Below, piece by piece: positions 6,677-11,016 of a stretch of DNA of 11,016 nt. Both the position numbers and the translations under genes were made by a program. Numbering within the stretch: the first letter of the stretch is position 1; every line of letters starts with the position of its first letter. The stretch comes from Candidatus Aenigmatarchaeota archaeon (GTDB taxonomy: Archaea > Aenigmatarchaeota > Aenigmatarchaeia > QMZP01), in the NCBI GenBank assembly GCA_016198605.1, contig JACQIG010000023.1:1-11016 (forward strand). Reading direction: 5' to 3'. The notes under the pieces were generated by a model. It saw only the letters and a program-made list of their open reading frames with translations, ran no database searches and was not told the DNA's origin.

Positions 6677-7540
6677 TTATGCTTTTTTAATGACATCAAC
6701 ATTCGCTTCAATCCTGTTAATTATTAGCTTCAGATCATTTATATTCATTTGCCCAGCCGTCTTCCCTAGGAGGTTATTATTCAGGCCAAGTATATTTATA
6801 GCTTCCCTGGACTCGTTCTTTGTGTGGCCAAGCCCGTGGAGCAGCTTGCTGCAGTTTATTATCGCCTCCATCAGCGCGTTCCTGACCTTCTTCCCCCTCA
6901 TGCAGAAGAGCTCCTTCATTATGTAGCTGACCACGTCCTTCCTGTAGTCGCCTTCCCCTTTCCTTTCAAGCGCTATGACGGTATTGTTTGTCCCGGGCAC
7001 GGGGTAGAAATCCGCCTTCTCAGGCTGCAGCTTAACCCCCATGTTGAAGAATGCGGAGCACAATACGGACAGCTTGCTGTAACCGTCGTCCCCGTGCTTT
7101 GCGGTCATGATCTTCACGAAATGCCTTGGCAGCGTCAGGACGGCCCTCTTGTAGGCCCTCCCCCAGGAGAGCCTGTGCACCAGCGGTTCCAGTATCATGT
7201 AAGGCGTGTTGGAGACAATTTTATCATAAGCAAGCTTGTGCATTATCTTGAGAATGTCATCCTGTATTATCTCTATGTTTTCTATGCCAGACAGCTCCTT
7301 CTTCAGTATCTCCGCAAGCCTCTCGTCTATCTCCACGGCTATGACCTTCTTGGCCTTCCTGGCCAGCATCCTGGTAAGCGTCCCGAGACCCGGCCCTATC
7401 TCCAGGACAGTCTCCCCCCTCTTGATGTCAGCCAGCTTCACAATCTCCTTCAGCACGTGCTCATTGGCCATGAAGTGCTGGCTCAGGTTTGCGTCAGGCC
7501 TGATGTCGTATTTCTTCAGCAGCGAAGCGATGTCTATCAT
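6677..7540 (-). CDS. ksgA: 16S rRNA dimethyladenosine transferase (Dim1/KsgA)
   Basis: The product has 287 residues. It is a SAM-dependent enzyme that dimethylates two adjacent adenines in the 3' terminal hairpin of 16S rRNA during small-subunit maturation. ANLSQHFMAN (17-26) matches the usual SLGQNFL start. VLEIGPGLGTLT (45-56) is SAM motif I, VIAVEID (66-72) holds the ribose-binding acidic residue (Glu70), and QDDIL follows at 93-97. The catalytic N-x-P-Y motif is Asn111-Thr-Pro-Tyr114, with Thr where Leu or Ile is usual. The segment after it reads TLPRHFVKIM instead of the common MLQKE.A.R. YSKLSVL (154-160) and FYPVPGTNNTV (178-188) match the family. The C-terminal helical domain runs from about 195 and contains the RNA-binding-like KKVRNAL. 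The start is set by a Shine-Dalgarno six bases upstream. Confidence 0.92.
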   Translation of the reverse strand: MIDIASLLKKYDIRPDANLSQHFMANEHVLKEIVKLADIKRGETVLEIGPGLGTLTRMLARKAKKVIAVEIDERLAEILKKELSGIENIEIIQDDILKIMHKLAYDKIVSNTPYMILEPLVHRLSWGRAYKRAVLTLPRHFVKIMTAKHGDDGYSKLSVLCSAFFNMGVKLQPEKADFYPVPGTNNTVIALERKGEGDYRKDVVSYIMKELFCMRGKKVRNALMEAIINCSKLLHGLGHTKNESREAINILGLNNNLLGKTAGQMNINDLKLIINRIEANVDVIKKA

Positions 7541-7546
7541 ACCGTT

Positions 7547-7552
7547 CTCCTT
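7547..7552 (-). promoter_or_regulatory. Shine-Dalgarno of ksgA
   Basis: On the minus strand aaggag lies six bases before the ATG at 7540, which supports this start. A TATA-like ctttatatttg on the minus strand at 7575-7585 would start transcription near 7553-7558, leaving a very short leader that carries this site. Confidence 0.55.
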
Positions 7553-7553
7553 T

Positions 7554-7562
7554 GTATATAAG
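7554..7562 (+). promoter_or_regulatory. TATA box of the metallopeptidase gene
   Basis: The sequence gtatataag is centred about 29 bases before the ATG at 7587, with no properly spaced Shine-Dalgarno, so the gene is probably leaderless. The same 46-base spacer also holds the ksgA signals on the other strand, so the two promoters overlap. Confidence 0.55.
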
Positions 7563-7586
7563 ATATCCAGCTCACAAATATAAAGG

Positions 7587-10500
7587 ATGGGAATGGCGTT
7601 ACTTCACAAAAATCTTGAGGTTATCATAACAGCCCTTCTGGTCCTGAATACCGTGCATGTTGGACTGATTAGTCTTGCTCTAATAGGCACTTTTGCCAAT
7701 GATTCTAAAACACAGGCTGCAGCCATAGGGGTTCCTGCAATTCCAGCCCAGGCAATATTTACCTGCCCTTCAGAGCCGCCTGAGGCATTCATAACAAAGA
7801 CAATCGGGCAAGAAGCAGACGATGCAACAAAACCATTGGTTTCCATAAATAGTGATATTTCCGCAGCACGCAGCGAATACAAAGTTACAAGAAGCCAGGC
7901 TTCAGCCAGGAAATTGCAGGATCTGGTAGCCTCAAGGAAGAAGCTGCTTATAGGCGCCATGCGCACAAGCCCAGAGGCTGCCGCCGGTCTGATACTTCCG
8001 GAAGACCAGAGGAATGACATAGCTGCCATAACAAGGAACTGCATAGAAACAAGGACAACGGTGGAAGGGGTGCTTGAAGTTGATGCCATAGATTATGAGG
8101 ACGGCACTGCAGTTGAGGCCTACAGGCTGGTCATGGACAATAACCACAGGATATCACTTTACCCCGCCGGCAGGCCGCACGGCAACCTTGTTTCTGGCAT
8201 GAGAATCAGGGTGGGCGGATTCCAACTGGAGGACAACATTCTCTTTGACAGCTCGTCTTTTGACGGGGACGGTTCGGGCGGCTATGAGGCCCTCAGCCAG
8301 CAGACAGATTCCCCCCCGGTCTATGGCAGCCAGAGGACTGTTGTGATAATGGTTTATTTCCTGTTAATGTCGCAGCCTTCCCTCAACCAAACCGGTGTTG
8401 ATAAGGTAATGAACCAGAATAACGATTTTTATCTTGAAAATTCATATTACCAGGTATGGTTCAACGGGTCTATAAACCAGACTAGCACATCTGACATAGT
8501 CGGATGGTATCAAATACCAAGGACACAAACATGCAATCAAGAGGGTGTACTAACGGATGCGATAGCTGCCGCTGATCCTGCAATAACCTTTAACAATTAT
8601 TCAAGGCTTGTAATAATAGTACCATTCTCGGCTAGTTGCGGCGTTAACGGCATAGGAACCATTGGCAAGAGGAGCAACGTGCCAACCCAGGACGGGCCCG
8701 TTAACGTTTCTATCTCCTGGATAGCAGAGTTCGCGGTAAACAATAACCGCACAGTCAAGCATGAATTTGGCCACAACTTTGGCAACCGCCATGCAAGCTT
8801 TTATGACTGTGGTTCTGTGCCAATAAGGGGGTCCGGATGCATTTTGTCGGAATATGGAGACATCTATAGCATCATGGGGCAGCCTTCCGCAGGGCATTAT
8901 AATGCATTGCATAAGGAATATACTGGCTGGTTCAACCAGCCTGGAACTCCAAGAATAGAGGAAGCATCCCAGAGCGGGACATACACCATAGAGCCCATTG
9001 AGACCAATACAAGTGGCGGCTTAAAGGCCATAAAAATAACGAGGAACCCGCCGGATTACCTTTTCATAGAATACAGGCAGCCTATAGGCGCAGATAGCGG
9101 CTTTTCTGGAACAACTGTATACGACGGGGCGCTGCTGCATGTCAGGGAATCTGGCCTCGCATCCAAATCAGCGCTGATAGACCCTACTGTTCCACCGGCC
9201 AATGCCAGCAAATCCGCGCTGCTGCAAGGCGAGAAGCTCACAGATCCTGTCACGTGCATCGAGGTCACCACCATCTCTAGAAATTCAACATCCCTGACGT
9301 TCAATATAACTTTACCCAGCATTCCAAACGTTTCCATAACCCCACCGCCCGATGGCAGCTTCCAGACAGGGTTGGTAAACGTCAGTGCATCCGCTTCGGA
9401 CGCGTCTGGTATAGACAGGGTGGAATTCCACTGGCAAACAATCGTATCCAACACAACTGTGCTCTTTGGCAATGACACGACTGTCCCTTATGAGGCCACG
9501 CTAAACACCACACAGGTCCCCAACGGGCTTAATTATATATTTGCAAGGGCATTTGATTCTGTCACAAATTGCCCGCTGGACGACATGGCAGATTCCCCCA
9601 TTGTTGAAATTGAAGTTGTAAATAATGTTGTCTATATCAGCAGCCCGTTGCGCGGGGGTTATTTGCGCGGGAATGCCACCATCAATGCCACTGTTACAAG
9701 CAACATCAACATAACTGTGCACAATGTGTCCTTCTTCAAGGACTCAGATGCGCAGCCCTTCTTCGTTGACTCGGCACCTCCCTACCAGGCAAATCTGGAC
9801 ACCACGGCACTGTCCAACGGCTCGCATTTGCTGAAGGTGATAGGCTGCAATGCCAGCAATGCCTGCGCCCAGCCTCACAGCATTTTCGTGGCTGTAGATA
9901 ATGAAATCCCTAACACCACGCTGTCGCCCATAGCGTCCCCTGCATCAGGCATCGTGACGCTTTCTGCCAGTGGATTTGACAGGTTAAGCATAAAAAATGT
10001 TGACTTCTATCGCGATGCAGGTGTACTATTAGGTTCATCTCCATCTGCCCCGTTATTCCACTGCAAGTTTGACAGCCAAACTAAAACAACCTGCGAGCAA
10101 GGCGAAATGCCCGCCACCACCAACGCATCCCTTGTTCCAGGCCTTACAGGAAGCGCCATATACGTTAACGGAGCCAACCACCTCGAGTACGACCCGCAAG
10201 GGAATGTCAATATTGAAAACGGGAGCGTGGAGTTCTGGGTCAGGCTTAACTTTGATCCAAACAGCTCGGTGCATGACAGGACATTTTTTGACTTAAGCGG
10301 GGCAGGAGGGGTAAATGGAACAGGGCTTTCCTATTCTAAAGGTGCTAAGCTGCTTGTGTTGTATGTAAATAGGGGTTTTGGATCTGGAGAATGCAGCACG
10401 TATACTGAGGCCCCACGTACATGGGGGTGGGGACCGAATGCGGAATGGCACAGAATAAAGGCCGTCTGGGACGCAAATGACCCTGTACAAAGCCTGGAGC

Positions 10501-10832
10501 TTTACACGGACGGCGTAAAGGCCGCAAGTTTCAGTTGCTCGGGCAATGGGTGGGTGCCTATACCTGTTAGTAAAATAAGAATAGGATCAGTTGTTTCCGG
10601 ATTAGCCGGGGCCAATTCCTCAATAGATGACTTCAAGATATATGGCGAAAAAGTCCCGCCATTCACATTCTCTTGGAATTCCAACGCAACCCCCAATGGG
10701 AACCATACCATATACGCCATTGCCAATGATTCCGCCGGCAATTCTGCAAGTTCCCAAAACATGACCGTGACAGTATCAAATTCCCCCCAGGGCGGCTTTG
10801 CTAATAAACCCAGACCCCTGAGAAGGGCGTAA
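7587..10832 (+). CDS. Secreted or anchored M11-like (gametolysin-type) zinc metallopeptidase with Ig-like and LamG domains
   Basis: The product has 1081 residues. A hydrophobic segment at about 11-35 is a signal peptide or N-terminal anchor. A helical linker (about 87-150) and a small beta domain (about 155-225) precede the peptidase domain (about 250-450). The metzincin zinc motif HEFGHNFGNRH has ligands His392, His396 and His402 and catalytic Glu393. The Met-turn is YGDIYSIMG (423-431, Met430), followed by GHYNALHKEYTGWF, a pattern of the M11 gametolysin family and relatives. After a beta-rich region (about 460-577) come Ig-like modules at about 579-677 and 681-771. A third begins at about 783 and is interrupted by a LamG/ConA-like domain (about 823-1022: SVEFWVRLNF, WHRIKAVWD, SIDDFKIYG). 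There are many N-x-S/T sites, as in glycosylated archaeal surface proteins, and no C-terminal membrane segment. It likely degrades or binds external proteins or glycans. The gene looks more A/T-rich than its neighbours. The ATG at 7593 is a possible alternative start. Confidence 0.85.
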   Translation: MGMALLHKNLEVIITALLVLNTVHVGLISLALIGTFANDSKTQAAAIGVPAIPAQAIFTCPSEPPEAFITKTIGQEADDATKPLVSINSDISAARSEYKVTRSQASARKLQDLVASRKKLLIGAMRTSPEAAAGLILPEDQRNDIAAITRNCIETRTTVEGVLEVDAIDYEDGTAVEAYRLVMDNNHRISLYPAGRPHGNLVSGMRIRVGGFQLEDNILFDSSSFDGDGSGGYEALSQQTDSPPVYGSQRTVVIMVYFLLMSQPSLNQTGVDKVMNQNNDFYLENSYYQVWFNGSINQTSTSDIVGWYQIPRTQTCNQEGVLTDAIAAADPAITFNNYSRLVIIVPFSASCGVNGIGTIGKRSNVPTQDGPVNVSISWIAEFAVNNNRTVKHEFGHNFGNRHASFYDCGSVPIRGSGCILSEYGDIYSIMGQPSAGHYNALHKEYTGWFNQPGTPRIEEASQSGTYTIEPIETNTSGGLKAIKITRNPPDYLFIEYRQPIGADSGFSGTTVYDGALLHVRESGLASKSALIDPTVPPANASKSALLQGEKLTDPVTCIEVTTISRNSTSLTFNITLPSIPNVSITPPPDGSFQTGLVNVSASASDASGIDRVEFHWQTIVSNTTVLFGNDTTVPYEATLNTTQVPNGLNYIFARAFDSVTNCPLDDMADSPIVEIEVVNNVVYISSPLRGGYLRGNATINATVTSNINITVHNVSFFKDSDAQPFFVDSAPPYQANLDTTALSNGSHLLKVIGCNASNACAQPHSIFVAVDNEIPNTTLSPIASPASGIVTLSASGFDRLSIKNVDFYRDAGVLLGSSPSAPLFHCKFDSQTKTTCEQGEMPATTNASLVPGLTGSAIYVNGANHLEYDPQGNVNIENGSVEFWVRLNFDPNSSVHDRTFFDLSGAGGVNGTGLSYSKGAKLLVLYVNRGFGSGECSTYTEAPRTWGWGPNAEWHRIKAVWDANDPVQSLELYTDGVKAASFSCSGNGWVPIPVSKIRIGSVVSGLAGANSSIDDFKIYGEKVPPFTFSWNSNATPNGNHTIYAIANDSAGNSASSQNMTVTVSNSPQGGFANKPRPLRRA
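10053..10652 (+). other. LamG/ConA-like domain nested in the third Ig-like module
   Basis: Residues about 823-1022 of the metallopeptidase show the LamG-like order: a FHCKFD first strand, GSAIYVNGANHLEY, NGSVEFWVRL, EWHRIKAVWD, LELYTDGVKAA and a closing SIDDFKIYG. The Ig half before it (NVDFYRDAGVLLGSSPSAP) and the half after it (PPFTFSWNSNATPNGNHTIY) join into one ordinary Ig-like module of the type seen twice upstream. Four cysteines (826, 836, 936, 984) lie within it and could form disulfides. The boundaries are estimated by eye. Confidence 0.6.
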
Positions 10833-10882
10833 TGTTGTGGATAACTTCCAGCCAGCTATGGACAGAGTAAAGAAGAAAAAAG

Positions 10883-10914
10883 GGTATATAGTAATATTAT
10901 GTAGAGACTTTTTT
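10883..10914 (+). promoter_or_regulatory. Promoter and T-run between the peptidase and GTPase genes
   Basis: The 105-base spacer at 10833-10937 contains a TATA-like ggtatatagt (about 10883-10892). It also has a run of six T at 10909-10914, which may end the peptidase transcript. The T-run with following A (ttttttag) is centred about 26 bases before the ATG at 10938 and could itself act as the TATA element of a leaderless message. Confidence 0.4.
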
Positions 10915-10937
10915 AGCACAATTCACACTTTATTACA

Positions 10938-11016
10938 ATGACCCGCGAAGACGAGATCAGGAAGATAGAAGAGGAGCTAGCCAGGACGCAATACAACAAG
11001 CACACCCAGAAGCACA
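10938..11016 (+). CDS. DRG-family GTPase, N-terminus (partial)
   Basis: The ATG at 10938 opens a frame that runs off the window after 26 codons: MTREDEIRKIEEELARTQYN followed by KHTQKH. Archaeal and eukaryotic DRG (developmentally regulated GTP-binding, Obg-related) proteins begin with the same helical pattern, '..KI..IE.E.artqyNKaT..H', before the G domain. These GTPases associate with ribosomes and translation. The G motifs lie outside the window, so this rests on the N-terminal signature only. No Shine-Dalgarno is obvious before the start. Confidence 0.8.
   Translation, partial: MTREDEIRKIEEELARTQYNKHTQKH

Noticed and set aside
6824..7561. Open frame (245 codons) on the plus strand opposite ksgA
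   Set aside because: It is a mirror of the conserved KsgA codons and its translation is His/Leu/Pro-rich without motifs.
9321..9899. Possible tandem DNA repeat in the Ig-like region
   Set aside because: The similarity is only at the protein pattern level. The nucleotide sequences of the modules have diverged and do not form a DNA repeat.
10832..10870. Twelve-codon frame whose ATG overlaps the peptidase stop (TAATG)
   Set aside because: Too short, with no similarity or ribosome-binding site; the overlap is likely chance.
1..11016. CRISPR arrays, tRNA or rRNA genes, insertion sequences
   Set aside because: No regularly spaced direct repeats, cloverleaf-like segments, rRNA-like stretches, transposase motifs or terminal inverted repeats were seen on reading the window.

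Overview
The window is a piece of an archaeal chromosome. The evidence is an archaeal/eukaryotic-type glutamyl-tRNA synthetase end, both subunits of DNA topoisomerase VI, an ArlJ/FlaJ-type membrane protein, a Dim1/KsgA methyltransferase and the first codons of a DRG-type GTPase. TATA-like boxes lie about 25-30 bases before several start codons with no Shine-Dalgarno sequence, which fits leaderless archaeal transcription. Strong Shine-Dalgarno sequences appear only before genes inside operons and before ksgA. Compact spacing, divergent core-gene sequences and frequent ATA and AGG codons suggest a DPANN-type lineage (Micrarchaeota or Diapherotrites-like), but that placement is a guess.

Layout. 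At 1-130 is the C-terminal tail of gltX (+). A small winged-helix protein (165-464, +) follows, and its promoter carries a long near-perfect palindrome. At 511-705 (-) is a 64-codon fragment resembling the C-terminus of a LivJ-type ABC substrate-binding protein; its ATG overlaps the stop of a long FlaJ/TadC-like T2SF protein (702-2759, -). Divergent from flaJ is a two-gene unit: a low-molecular-weight phosphatase/ArsC-like protein (2830-3237) and a peptidase S51 (PepE-like) protein (3256-3885). Converging on it with a 4-base gap is the topoisomerase VI pair, top6B (4944-6563) then top6A (3890-4993), both on the minus strand and overlapping by 50 bases. Upstream on the same strand is the Dim1/KsgA rRNA dimethyltransferase (6677-7540). 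A 46-base divergent promoter separates it from a 1081-residue secreted or anchored M11-like zinc metallopeptidase (7587-10832, +). A DRG-family GTPase starts at 10938 and runs off the window.

How the genes fit together. Most of the content is information-processing housekeeping: tRNA charging, decatenation of DNA, ribosome maturation and a ribosome-associated GTPase. Two surface functions are set among it: an orphan pilus/archaellum-type membrane platform without its ATPase, and a multidomain extracellular protease with Ig-like domains. The most interesting structural point is that a LamG/ConA-like domain appears to be inserted inside the last Ig-like domain of that protease. No CRISPR array, tRNA, rRNA, transposase or inverted-repeat-bounded element was seen. 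There is no gene-free stretch longer than about 115 bases. I did not find a clear new multi-gene system.
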